In this document: one piece after another, positions 25,064-32,363 of the stretch
Position numbering within the stretch: the first letter of the stretch is position 1
How the letters are laid out: the number at the start of each line of letters is the position of its first letter
Assembly: GCA_005889535.1 (NCBI GenBank)
Contig: VBHC01000132.1
Span: 1 to 32,635, forward strand
Reading direction: 5' to 3'
DNA length: 32,635 nucleotides
Origin: Chloroflexota bacterium
Lineage (GTDB): Bacteria > Chloroflexota > Dormibacteria > CF-121
Program-made: the position numbers and the translations under genes
The notes under the pieces: generated by a model
Seen by the model: the letters and a program-made list of their open reading frames with translations, nothing else
The model's database searches: none
What the model was told of the DNA's origin: nothing

Positions 25064-25813
25064 TTAGCGGCGTCGCAGGGCGTTCAGGATCAGCGACTCG
25101 GTGACCTCGATGCGCGCGCCTGGCGGTGCCGCGTCCCACATTTCGTAGAGCCTGGCACGCCCGCCCGGAGGAAAGCGCGGCCGCGGCGGGTAAATCAACT
25201 CGAGGTAGGTGCGCATCTGCGAAGGACGCTCGAGGTACGTCCGGAAGCGCCCGGACCGAACGCCCGCGAGGTTGAAGGCGCCGTCCTCGACAACCCGGCG
25301 CAGCGCCGACTCGGCAGCGTCCAGGTTGCGCTCAAAGGCCGTCTCCAGCAAGGTCGCGACCGGCAGCCGGCGCCTGTCCGTAACGATGGCAACCAAAGGC
25401 CGCTGGCTCGGGTGCGGTCGAATGCTGATCAGCGTCCCGCCGGCACGCAGCCGGCCTGCCGCTCGCCTGAGGGCATGGACCATGCCCTTGGGCGCGATTC
25501 ATCACAGCGACCAGCTGAAGAGCGCGATGTCAAAGGGTGCTCCCCGCTCGGGCAAGCCCTCGATGGAGCCGGCCCGGAAATCGATGTTGTGGATCCTCCG
25601 AGCTTCCTGTTGCCAGCGCGCTTCATCGATGCTTGGCGGGTCCGGGTCGATGGCCAGAACGGAGGAGGCCGCGGCTGCGTATTGGAGGGTCAGCCGTCCG
25701 TCGCCGCAACCGACTTCGAGAACCCGTTTGCGGCGAAGGCTCACAAACCGCTCGATCAGCCGGCGCTCGAATCCGTCGGGTGGATAGGCAGAGAGCATCG
25801 GATCGTTTGCCAC
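25064..25813 (-). CDS. Class I SAM-dependent methyltransferase with two tandem in-frame TGA codons; candidate selenoprotein
   Basis: Read through, the frame gives 249 residues from GTG 25813. VLEVGCGDGRLT (about 31-42) is SAM motif I, VLAIDPDP motif II, and FDIALFSWSL the end of strand 4. Codons 104 and 105 (25502-25504, 25499-25501) are TGA TGA. The same frame continues without any shift as IAPKGMVHALRRAAGRL, then AGGTLISIRP, exactly the next elements of the fold. Only the two TGAs interrupt it. A stem-loop 11 bases after the second TGA matches the one in the SelW-like gene. Options are Sec insertion (one or two), a pseudogene with two nonsense codons, or sequence error. Upstream of the TGAs alone, the protein would lack half of its fold. 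Confidence 0.6.
25471..25487 (-). promoter_or_regulatory. Candidate bacterial SECIS element in the methyltransferase
   Basis: On the minus strand GGGCAT-GGTCC-ATGCCC: a 6-bp stem (7 if G-C closes the loop) and a 5-base loop starting GGUC. It begins exactly 11 bases after the second TGA, so the loop starts 18 bases after it. E. coli fdhF also shows a GGUC-containing apical loop about 17-18 bases after UGA. The geometry equals that at 32164-32180. Confidence 0.5.
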
Positions 25814-25886
25814 GCTTGAAGGCTACCTCAGGTCCTCCCGCTGGACTCGACGCAATGCCAGATGATTGAACTTAGGGAGGTCATTC

Positions 25887-26328
25887 ATGGAAGGACAACT
25901 CGAACAACGAAACGGCCGCTGGCAGCTGACATTCGTGCGGAAGCTGCCACATTCACCTGAGAAGGTCTGGAAGGCGCTCACCGAGCCGGAACATCTCAAG
26001 GGCTGGTTTCCCGGAGGGCCCGACCATCGGTGGCCGTATGGTCACCTACGACCCGCCCTCGGTCCTCGAACTCGATTGGGGCGGCGTCCAGCTTCGGTTC
26101 GAGCTGCGGGCCGACGGTGCCGGCACCATGCTGACCTTTGTCGATACGTTCGATCAGCTGGGCAAGGCCGCCGACGACGCGGCCGGATGGCATACCTGTC
26201 TGGACCAGCTGGCCTACGAGCTCGAGGGTGGAACAGCACCGTGGACGGTTCCCGAACGATGGAAACAGGTCCATCGATCCTACGTGGACCGCTTCGGACC
26301 GGAGGCGTCAACGATCGGACCGGGCTAG
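25887..26328 (+). pseudogene. SRPBCC/AHSA1-family gene with an internal deletion and frameshift
   Basis: ATG 25887 has AGGGAGG 6 bases upstream. The first frame gives FVRKLPHSPEKVWKALTEPEHLKGWFP, the AHSA1 N-terminus, up to about 26012. The remainder of the domain continues in another frame: EGPTIGGRMVTYDPPSVLEL, then LRFELRADGAGT, TFVDTFDQ, and AAGWHTCLDQL, to TAG 26328. About 20 residues (the strands normally between GWFP and the MVTYDPPS strand) are missing at the junction, so a deletion that is not a multiple of three is implied. These proteins bind hydrophobic ligands or act as Hsp90-activator-like domains. The gene looks recently broken, or the assembly has lost bases. It overlaps the FAD gene stop by 4 bases. 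Confidence 0.7.
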
Positions 26329-27983
26329 CCGACGGCTGCGGCGGCAGCCCGGCCTGCCGTCCGACCAGAGAACAGGCAGCCGCCCAGGAACGTGCCTTCC
26401 AGCGAACGGTAACCGTGCATCCCGCCGCCGCCGAATCCGGCCACCTCGCCCGCCGCATACAGGCCGGGCAGTGGACTGCCATCTGCCCGCAGGACGCGAC
26501 CGGATAGATCGGTCTGCAATCCGCCGAGCGTCTTGCGTGTCAGGATCTGCAGCCGAACCGCGATCAACGGCCCAGCCGAAGGATCGAGAAGCCGGTGCGG
26601 CCTCGCGACGCGGATCAGTCGGTCACCGAGGTAGCGCCGGGCTGCGCGAATCGCCAGCATCTGGTTGTCTTCCGTGGAAGGACTGTCGACTGCGCGATCA
26701 CGAGCCGTGATCTCCCGCTCCAGCCTGACGGGATCGATTCGCGGCTCACCGGATTTCGAATTCATGCCGCGCGCCAGGTCATCGAGCGTCCTGGCGATGA
26801 CGAAGTCCGCACCCTTTCGCTTGAACGCTTCAACTGGCGCGGGCCCAGACCTCGAGACCACACGTTGCAACAGCAACCGGATATCCCTGTTCGTCAGGTC
26901 GGGATTCTGTTCGGAGCCGGAGAGCGCAAACTCGCGCCGGATGATCCGTTGGTTCAGGACGAACCAGGAGTAGTCGAATCCGGTCCTGGCGACATGCTGC
27001 AGCGTGCCAAGCGTGTCGAACCCCGGGAAGAGCGGCGCGGGCAGGCGATTGCCAAGCGCGTCGAGCCACAGCGACGATGGGCCGGGCAGAATCCGGATGC
27101 CGTGGTTCGGCCAGATGGGATTCCAGTTCTGGATTCCTTCGACGTAATGCCACATCCGATCTCGATTGATAACCCTTCCCCGTGCCGCCTCCGCGATCGC
27201 GAGCATCCGGCCATCGACATGAGCCGGGACGCCGCTCAGCATCCGGTGGGGCACTGCCCCGAGCCGAGCGGGCCAGCTTGCCCGAACCAGCTCGTGGTTC
27301 CCGCCGATGCCGCCGGCAGTTACGATCACCGCCTGAGCGCGAAGTTCGAATTCCCCGACCTGAACTCTCGAGCTGGGTACCCCCCGCGCCACCGCACCTG
27401 GCTCGAGGATCGCGCCACGCACGCCGCCCACGGCAGCACCCGCGAGGGTGAGGCCATCGACCCGGTGCCGAAATTTCAGCTCGACCAACCGGTTCGCCAC
27501 GGCCTGCCGCACACGCCGCTCGAATGGGGCCACCACCCCCGGGCCAGTGCCCCAGGTGATGTGAAAACGCGGAACCGAGTTGCCCGGGCCGCCCGGACCG
27601 TAGCCGCCGCGCTCCGCCCAACCCACGACCGGGAAGAACCGAATGCCCTGCTGATGCAGCCAGGCCCGTTTCTCCGCGGCGGCGAAGGCGACGTAGGCCT
27701 CAGCCCATTTGCGCGGCCACTCGTCTTCCGGCCGGTCGAAGCCGGCCGTCGCCATCCAGTCTTTCAGTGCCAGCTCATGGGAGTCGCGAACACCAAGCCG
27801 ACGCTGCTCCGGTGAATTGACCAGAAAGAGGCCGCCGAACGACCAGAAGGCCTGCCCACCCAACCACGGCTCTGGCTCCTGTTCAACCAGGATCACCCGC
27901 CGCCCGGCGTCAGCGAGCTCCGCGGTGGCGACGAGTCCCGCGAGGCCGGCGCCAACCACGATCACATCAGCGTCGTCACTCAT
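26325..27983 (-). CDS. FAD-binding dehydrogenase (KstD/fumarate-reductase-like superfamily)
   Basis: 552 residues. The N-terminal dinucleotide motif VIVVGAGLAGLVATAELADAG (about 8-28) ends with VILVEQEP; a central VIVTAGGIGGNHEL and a C-terminal GLYAAGEVAGFGGGGMHGYRSLEG close the FAD fold. The WSFGGLFLVNSPEQRR and NNWNPIWPNHGI-like segments match the 'FAD-binding dehydrogenase' group related to 3-ketosteroid delta1-dehydrogenases. The substrate is unknown. ATG 27983 is 36 bases from the divergent dioxygenase-like lipoprotein, so the two share a promoter region. No obvious signal peptide. Confidence 0.85.
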   Translation of the reverse strand: MSDDADVIVVGAGLAGLVATAELADAGRRVILVEQEPEPWLGGQAFWSFGGLFLVNSPEQRRLGVRDSHELALKDWMATAGFDRPEDEWPRKWAEAYVAFAAAEKRAWLHQQGIRFFPVVGWAERGGYGPGGPGNSVPRFHITWGTGPGVVAPFERRVRQAVANRLVELKFRHRVDGLTLAGAAVGGVRGAILEPGAVARGVPSSRVQVGEFELRAQAVIVTAGGIGGNHELVRASWPARLGAVPHRMLSGVPAHVDGRMLAIAEAARGRVINRDRMWHYVEGIQNWNPIWPNHGIRILPGPSSLWLDALGNRLPAPLFPGFDTLGTLQHVARTGFDYSWFVLNQRIIRREFALSGSEQNPDLTNRDIRLLLQRVVSRSGPAPVEAFKRKGADFVIARTLDDLARGMNSKSGEPRIDPVRLEREITARDRAVDSPSTEDNQMLAIRAARRYLGDRLIRVARPHRLLDPSAGPLIAVRLQILTRKTLGGLQTDLSGRVLRADGSPLPGLYAAGEVAGFGGGGMHGYRSLEGTFLGGCLFSGRTAGRAAAAAVG

Positions 27984-28019
27984 GCGGAACCCGAATGACC
28001 CCAGACCGGTATATCAGCC

Positions 28020-28667
28020 ATGAGACGATCCCTCGGACCGGCTCTCCTCATCGCGCTTCTGATCGGCGCCGTCGGCTGCGGCACGCAGGGAGCCCGGTCA
28101 CAGAGACCGTCCCCGGCGGCGAGTTGCCCGATCACGGACGGCAGCTGGCAGGCTGGCGCGGACCACGCGCCCGCCGGCACACCCTCGGTGGTGAAGCTCG
28201 GCCCCGGCATGGACCTCACCCCGAACGCGATGACGCTGGCCGCCGCCGCCAGGGGAACCCCGATGCGCGTGACCGGCGTTGTATACAACCGGACCTGCCG
28301 TCCACTTGCTGGTGTCTCCATCCTGGCCGTGCAGACCAACGGCGATGGGGAATACGGTCCCGTTGTCGGAGATCAATCGGGGGCCTGCTGCTATCTGCAG
28401 GGGCTGGTCCTCACCGATGGTGCCGGCCGCTATGAACTCGATACGGTGAAGCCCGGACACTACAAGGGCGTGCAGCCGGTGCCGCCTGCCCATATTCACA
28501 TTTCGGTCAGTCACATCGCTAGCGGGCACCTCGAGACCGAGCTGCAGTTCGTTGGGGACCCTGGACGCCTGCATGGACGACCGGACCCGGCGGTGGCGGT
28601 GACACCGACGCGGGATCCCGACGGCACCCTGCACGCCGTGCTCGACATCGTGCTGGACGCTAACTAA
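28020..28667 (+). CDS. Lipoprotein with intradiol-dioxygenase-like domain
   Basis: 215 residues. The signal sequence ALLIALLIGAVGC has a lipobox ending at Cys20, so the mature protein is probably lipid-anchored outside the membrane. The domain starts at MRVTGVVYNRTCRPLAG. Metal-ligand positions of intradiol dioxygenases are present: Tyr in GDGEYGP, Tyr in PGHYKG and the HxH in PAHIHISV. Such secreted relatives can open catechol-like rings with Fe(III); the natural substrate is unknown. ATG 28020 is preceded by TATATC 5 bases upstream (28009-28014), so the transcript may have almost no leader. Its stop overlaps the convergent gene by 4 bases. Confidence 0.85.
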   Translation: MRRSLGPALLIALLIGAVGCGTQGARSQRPSPAASCPITDGSWQAGADHAPAGTPSVVKLGPGMDLTPNAMTLAAAARGTPMRVTGVVYNRTCRPLAGVSILAVQTNGDGEYGPVVGDQSGACCYLQGLVLTDGAGRYELDTVKPGHYKGVQPVPPAHIHISVSHIASGHLETELQFVGDPGRLHGRPDPAVAVTPTRDPDGTLHAVLDIVLDAN

Positions 28668-29260
28668 CCGCCGATCGCCTTCCCCAGCCGGCGGATGATC
28701 TGGCGGAATGACAGCGCATCGCGCACGCGGTCCATCCCGCGACGGGCCGGCTGGGCCGGCTCCGGCTTGTAGCTCGCGCCGAACTCGCTCGCGTAGGCCA
28801 CCAGGTCTCGAAGATCGAGCAGGGGAATCGCGTACTCCTTCGTGACCTCGTCGAGGAGAACGGCGGTGCGTTGCTGCACGATCGGGCTTTCGGGACGGCA
28901 GAGCGCGAGCGGGCGAACGTGTTGGGCCCGAAACCCCTCCGGGTGGATCACGACCCGACCCCAGCAGAGCACTGCCCCGCCGAACATGAACGGCTCCTCC
29001 CGAAGCGCCCGGGTCATCGGCACGATGTCGTGATAGGCGTAGATGCCGCAGCTGCAGCCTGGCTCGGGTGAGATCCGGTCGTCGTCGGTCCGATGAAGGC
29101 CAGCGCGAGCGAGGCGCAGACCGGGTCGGGTCTGGCACTCCGCATTCAGGGTCTCCAGCGGCGGCCACAGCGTCTCGGCCACGGGCGATTGCAGCCGACC
29201 GCGAGTCCATGCGTCATCCGGATCGACTCGCCAGAAGCGATAACCGACCGCGGGGATCAT
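28664..29260 (-). CDS. Unassigned protein with a CSCGIYA motif
   Basis: 198 residues from ATG 29260. GYRFWRVDPDD at the N-terminus, then RGRLQSPVAETLWPP, a Cys at NAECQ, PGCSCGIYAYHDIVP, GAVLCWGRVVIHPEGFRAQHVRP, and EYAIPLLDLRDLVAYASEFG. I recognise the layout from hypothetical proteins of high-GC bacteria but know no function. The three clustered cysteines may bind metal. ATG 29260 overlaps the stop of a 43-residue gene (ATGA), which decides the start. A longer frame upstream is arginine-rich and is the shadow of that small gene. Confidence 0.65.
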   Translation of the reverse strand: MIPAVGYRFWRVDPDDAWTRGRLQSPVAETLWPPLETLNAECQTRPGLRLARAGLHRTDDDRISPEPGCSCGIYAYHDIVPMTRALREEPFMFGGAVLCWGRVVIHPEGFRAQHVRPLALCRPESPIVQQRTAVLLDEVTKEYAIPLLDLRDLVAYASEFGASYKPEPAQPARRGMDRVRDALSFRQIIRRLGKAIGG

Positions 29261-29388
29261 ACCGGCGTGGTGGTTGGAACCTCTTCTTCCCTTCTGCTCG
29301 GCTCGGGCTCTCGCTCGGGCGCGATCAGTGGCTCTGACGCGGGTTCCGGTATCTCGATGACCCTGACGGGCTTGCTCGTGAATCCCAT
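29257..29388 (-). CDS. Small Pro/Glu-rich protein (43 aa) coupled to the CSCGIYA gene
   Basis: ATG 29388 to TGA 29257. It begins MGFTSKPVRVIEIPEPA, followed by a run of Glu/Pro and PTTTPV at the end. Its stop overlaps the next gene's ATG as ATGA. It has low sequence complexity but consistent codon composition, and the start-stop overlap argues that it is translated. Likely disordered; function unknown. It is shorter than usual ORF cut-offs. Confidence 0.5.
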   Translation of the reverse strand: MGFTSKPVRVIEIPEPASEPLIAPEREPEPSRREEEVPTTTPV

Positions 29389-29460
29389 GCTTGCCTGCCC
29401 TGGTTTTCACAGTAGCACTGACGGCGGGAAGGCTGGAAAGCGCCTATTCGAAGAGGCGGG

Positions 29461-30717
29461 TTAGCTCCGGGATTGAGGACCGGTGAGGGCCAGCTCGTTG
29501 CCGCCCCTGGTGTTCGCGACCGCCTCGGTCGTGGGCGCGTTGCGCGCCCGCTCGAGATAAGCCTGCGCCTTGTTGACCTCGCCGGTCAGGGCTTCAATCG
29601 TCCTCTGCATGCTGTCGAGCGCCTGCAGCTTGTAGGCGTCGATCATGTCCATGCTGGCGTAGACGTTGGCAAAGGCCGCCCGCAGCTTCTCCACGCTCAC
29701 GGCGGCGCCAGCCGCTTGCTCATAGATCTGACCCGACTGCTCCTTGAGCATTTCAGACGTCGACTCGATCAGGTTGCCGGTCGTGGTATTCAGGGCGGCG
29801 ATCTGGTTCAGGACCAGCTTCTGGTTGGTGAGGGCTTGCGAGACGATCACCGCGGTTCGCAGCGCTGAGACCGTCGTGGTGGTGGCCCGATCGACGCCCT
29901 TGATCAGCTCCAGGTTGTTCTTGCGAACGAGCTCGAAGGCGAGGTACCCCTGGGCGTTGACAGCCAGCTGAGTGAGCAGGTCCTGGTGCTTCTGGCGGAC
30001 ATAGAAGAGGACGTCCTCCCGCAACGCCTTGGCGCGGTCCGGGTCGGTCTGACCGATCTGGTCGATCTGCGCTTCCAGCGCCGCGTCCAGCCTGGCGGCC
30101 ATGTAGAGGTACTGCTGGAGCTTTTCCTTGATCTCCCAGACATTGGTCTTTTCCTGCTCGATGGCGGCATTGTCCTGACGGAGTTCATCCTGCCCGCGAT
30201 AGAGCGCCTGGATGATCGCATTCAGATGCCCTTGTGCCGATTGGTAGCGACCGAAGTAATCGCGCAATCGATTCCCGAAGGGGATCAGACCGAACAGGCG
30301 CCTTGGACCGAGGGGCCCTTGCCGCGAGGGGTCAAGGTCCTCGATGGTGCGCCGTAGGTCCACCAACGATTTGGACACAGCCGCGCCCTGACTGAATGGC
30401 CCCGACTCCATCGCCTTGACTGGTTTGTCGAGCAGCCGGTTGCTGACGCTCGCCGACCGGCGGATTTCATCGTTGCCCAGCGTGTGGATGGCATTCACCT
30501 TGGTGGTGAAATCTTGCGAATGCGGGTCCAGCGAGGCGAGCGAATTGACGTAGCCGTCCACCATCGAATCGATCTTGCTGGCGGTCGCGGCATCCACCTG
30601 GACCATGCCGGCCGCCTCGGCCTCGGTAATGGGTGCCACGGGCTTTGGTGGGACCAGGCTGAGGGCGGTGCTGATTGGAGGGCTAGCCGGCGCGGCGATC
30701 GGATTGTCCGTGCTCAC
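29461..30717 (-). CDS. Toxic anion resistance protein, TelA/KlaA family
   Basis: 418 residues, soluble and mostly helical. TelA-like features: a DAATASKIDSMVDGYVNSLASLDPHS N-terminal segment, SASVSNRLLDKPVKAM, the LFGLIPFGNRLRDYFGRYQSAQGHLNAII helix, VLLQELRRDNAAI-like acidic helices and the YLAFELVRKNNLELI helix. Homologues are linked to tellurite resistance, cell-envelope stress and biogenesis, often with TerD-type genes, which are absent here. GTG 30717 has AAAGGAGC about 7 bases upstream. The intergenic gap to the D,D-carboxypeptidase stop is 63 bases. Confidence 0.88.
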   Translation of the reverse strand: MSTDNPIAAPASPPISTALSLVPPKPVAPITEAEAAGMVQVDAATASKIDSMVDGYVNSLASLDPHSQDFTTKVNAIHTLGNDEIRRSASVSNRLLDKPVKAMESGPFSQGAAVSKSLVDLRRTIEDLDPSRQGPLGPRRLFGLIPFGNRLRDYFGRYQSAQGHLNAIIQALYRGQDELRQDNAAIEQEKTNVWEIKEKLQQYLYMAARLDAALEAQIDQIGQTDPDRAKALREDVLFYVRQKHQDLLTQLAVNAQGYLAFELVRKNNLELIKGVDRATTTTVSALRTAVIVSQALTNQKLVLNQIAALNTTTGNLIESTSEMLKEQSGQIYEQAAGAAVSVEKLRAAFANVYASMDMIDAYKLQALDSMQRTIEALTGEVNKAQAYLERARNAPTTEAVANTRGGNELALTGPQSRS

Positions 30718-30780
30718 GGTTTCGCTCCTTTCACCCGACCATCGTTATACCCGGGTTCCACGACCGCAAACGCTAAAAGG

Positions 30781-32031
30781 TCAAAAACCGCGGGTCAGCC
30801 GCCAGCCGAGATCGGGGCCACTGATGGCCGAGGCCGTGACCAGCGGCACCTCGGCCGCGTGGTTCTGGGCCGCGATCACCAGCGTGCCGACGCGCGAACC
30901 GGCCGGCAACGTCGTGGGCAGGCTGGTCAGGGTGACATGGCGTGAGATCGTGATGCCGTCGATCAGCACCCAGGCGACCGGTTGGCTGGCGACGATGGTG
31001 CCCGACTCGGCCCAGGCCGTCTGATACCGGGCGATGACGTCGCCGCGCTGGATGACCGTGCGAAGGTGCAGTGCTGGTCCAAGCGCGCGCAACAGCGTCG
31101 TGGTCGCGGCAAACGCCCCGTTGAGCGCACCGGGCTGGCCCATCACGGCGCCGTAGACTCGCGTCGATTGACCGTCGATCACCAGGTCGGCTGCCACCAC
31201 GAAGCAGCCGCCGGCCTGGTCGGTGTGACCCGTCTTGACGCCGACGACGCCACCCTGACCCAACAGGACATCGAGGTTATGGATGACGCCGTTGACCGGC
31301 ACCGTAGCCTGCGGCTGGCCAACGATCTGAGCGAACACCGGCAACCGCATGGCCGTCTGCGCCAGCGCGATCAGGTCGGATGGATTGCTGACACTGAGCG
31401 GCGAGAAGCCGCTCACATCGGCGTAATGGGTTGCGTTCATGCCGAGCGACGCGGCGCGGGCGTTCATCCGGCTGAGGAAGGCGGGCACGCCGCCCACATC
31501 CCAGGTGGCCAGCATGTCCGCGAAATTGCTGGCCGACGGCAAGAGCAGCCCCTGCAGCAACTGGTACTCGGTGAGGTGCTCACCCGCAACCACCGGCAGC
31601 ACCGACTCGCCCTGGTTTCTCTCTGAGATAAAGGTCGACACGTCGGCCCGCGAGACGGTGATCACCGGGCCCGGATCGTTCAGCGTGAGGGGATGGTCTT
31701 CCAGGACGATCAGGGCCGTCATCATTTTGGCCGTGCTGGCCATCGGCAGCGGTGCTGCCCCACCCGAGCTTCCCACCTGGCCGAGGCCGTCGACGACGAG
31801 CGTCGCCTCGCCATGCGCGGGCCAGGGCAACGCAGGCGCCGTGCCGATGCGTTGGGCGACGGGAACGACCGGCGTTGCGGCGCTCACCGGCAACGGGCGA
31901 AGGTATTGAAATCCGGCGGCCGCTAGCGCCAGCGCCAGCAAGAAGGGCAGTGGGCGCCGGAACAGCGCGCTAACGCCAGTCGAGCGCGGGGCCGAGGGTC
32001 GGCTCCGCGAGCGTGAGGATTTCGCCCGCAT
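30781..32031 (-). CDS. D-alanyl-D-alanine carboxypeptidase (serine-type penicillin-binding protein)
   Basis: Up to 416 residues. A signal helix (FLLALALAAAGF) is followed by the penicillin-binding fold: STAK (Ser99-Lys102, nucleophile), SASN (SxN) and VKTGHTDQAGG (KTG). It trims pentapeptide stems of peptidoglycan outside the membrane. The ATG 32031 start overlaps the SelW-like gene by 62 bases and adds about 22 Arg/Ser residues before the helix. A CTG at 31965, just after the SelW stop, would give a cleaner signal peptide (FRRPLPFLLAL). I list the ATG, the only conventional start before the helix. The two genes are co-directional and probably co-transcribed. Confidence 0.85.
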   Translation of the reverse strand: MRAKSSRSRSRPSAPRSTGVSALFRRPLPFLLALALAAAGFQYLRPLPVSAATPVVPVAQRIGTAPALPWPAHGEATLVVDGLGQVGSSGGAAPLPMASTAKMMTALIVLEDHPLTLNDPGPVITVSRADVSTFISERNQGESVLPVVAGEHLTEYQLLQGLLLPSASNFADMLATWDVGGVPAFLSRMNARAASLGMNATHYADVSGFSPLSVSNPSDLIALAQTAMRLPVFAQIVGQPQATVPVNGVIHNLDVLLGQGGVVGVKTGHTDQAGGCFVVAADLVIDGQSTRVYGAVMGQPGALNGAFAATTTLLRALGPALHLRTVIQRGDVIARYQTAWAESGTIVASQPVAWVLIDGITISRHVTLTSLPTTLPAGSRVGTLVIAAQNHAAEVPLVTASAISGPDLGWRLTRGF

Positions 32032-32239
32032 GCGGAAAGCGGCGAAGCTTGGCCTTGCTGAAGATCAGCTGGTCGTCCAGGGTAACTTCGAAACGACCCT
32101 TGCTTCCCGAGCGCAATGACACGTCGACCATGATGGGGGCCCAGGCTCCCAGGATCTCAGCCGCCAGGCCGACCGCCTGGTCCAGGTAGTTTCACGGGAC
32201 GCAGAACTCGATGGTGAGGCGGTGCTTCGGATCCAGCAT
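31970..32239 (-). CDS. SelW/Rdx-family selenoprotein (CxxU) with in-frame TGA
   Basis: 89 residues if TGA at 32192-32194 is read as selenocysteine. The N-terminus reads LTIEFCVPU, then NYLDQAVGLAAEIL: Cys13 and Sec16 form the redox CxxU in the beta-alpha turn of a thioredoxin-like fold, as in SelW/SelT/SelH (Rdx). The C-terminal half has SKGRFEVTLDDQLIFSKAK and RFPHAGEI, matching the family's G-x-FEV...dg..ifSK and FP motifs. ATG 32239 to TAG 31970. The whole domain is in one frame; only the TGA interrupts it. A SECIS-like hairpin follows the TGA by 11 bases. The role is inferred to be thiol/selenol redox. It is followed by the carboxypeptidase gene. Confidence 0.85.
32164..32180 (-). promoter_or_regulatory. 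SECIS element of the SelW-like gene
   Basis: On the minus strand CCAGGC-GGTCG-GCCTGG, a perfect 6-bp stem with a 5-base loop starting GGUC. It begins 11 bases after the TGA (32192-32194). Position, stem length and G-first loop fit bacterial SECIS rules, in which SelB binds the hairpin to insert Sec. Confidence 0.65.
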
Positions 32240-32251
32240 GGTTCAGCCGCC

Positions 32252-32257
32252 AATATA
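32252..32257 (-). promoter_or_regulatory. Possible -10 box for the SelW-like gene
   Basis: TATATT on the minus strand lies 12 bases before ATG 32239, giving a leader of about 5 bases. No -35 consensus was found; the inverted repeat at 32263-32288 covers the -35 area and could be an operator. Confidence 0.3.
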
Positions 32258-32262
32258 AGCCG

Positions 32263-32288
32263 TAACGCGCTCGGGGCCTTGCGCGTTA
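32263..32288. promoter_or_regulatory. Inverted repeat taacgcgc-N10-gcgcgtta upstream of SelW-like gene
   Basis: Perfect 8-base arms (32263-32270 and 32281-32288) with a 10-base spacer, just upstream of the possible -10 box. It has no T-run, so an operator is more likely than a terminator. Its GCGTTA half-site resembles the repeats at 12733-12756. Confidence 0.4.
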
Positions 32289-32314
32289 TCAGGTGGTCGC
32301 GATCTTCCGGCATC

Positions 32315-32359
32315 GCCGTAGGGGCACCCCCGCTTTCCCCGCGTGGTGCCTCCTACGGC
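32315..32359. terminator. Strong hairpin after the exonuclease gene
   Basis: gccgtagg (32315-32322) pairs with cctacggc (32352-32359), then ggcacc (32323-32328) with ggtgcc (32345-32350), with one bulged T and a further 3-bp stem inside. It starts 4 bases after the exonuclease stop. There is no clear T-run on the minus strand, so termination efficiency is uncertain. It does not fold as a tRNA. Confidence 0.4.
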
Positions 32360-32363
32360 CTCT

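Noticed and set aside
26595-27815. 406-aa plus-strand frame opposite the FAD dehydrogenase
   Set aside because: Shadow of a gene with intact FAD motifs.
32065-32313. 82-aa minus-strand frame over the SelW-like gene
   Set aside because: Another frame of the same DNA; the SelW/Rdx motifs lie in the frame with the TGA.
32241-32363. tRNA-Sec (selC) considered because of strong hairpins and a GGAAGATC segment
   Set aside because: No TCA anticodon arm or T-arm; the stems are simple inverted repeats, not a cloverleaf.
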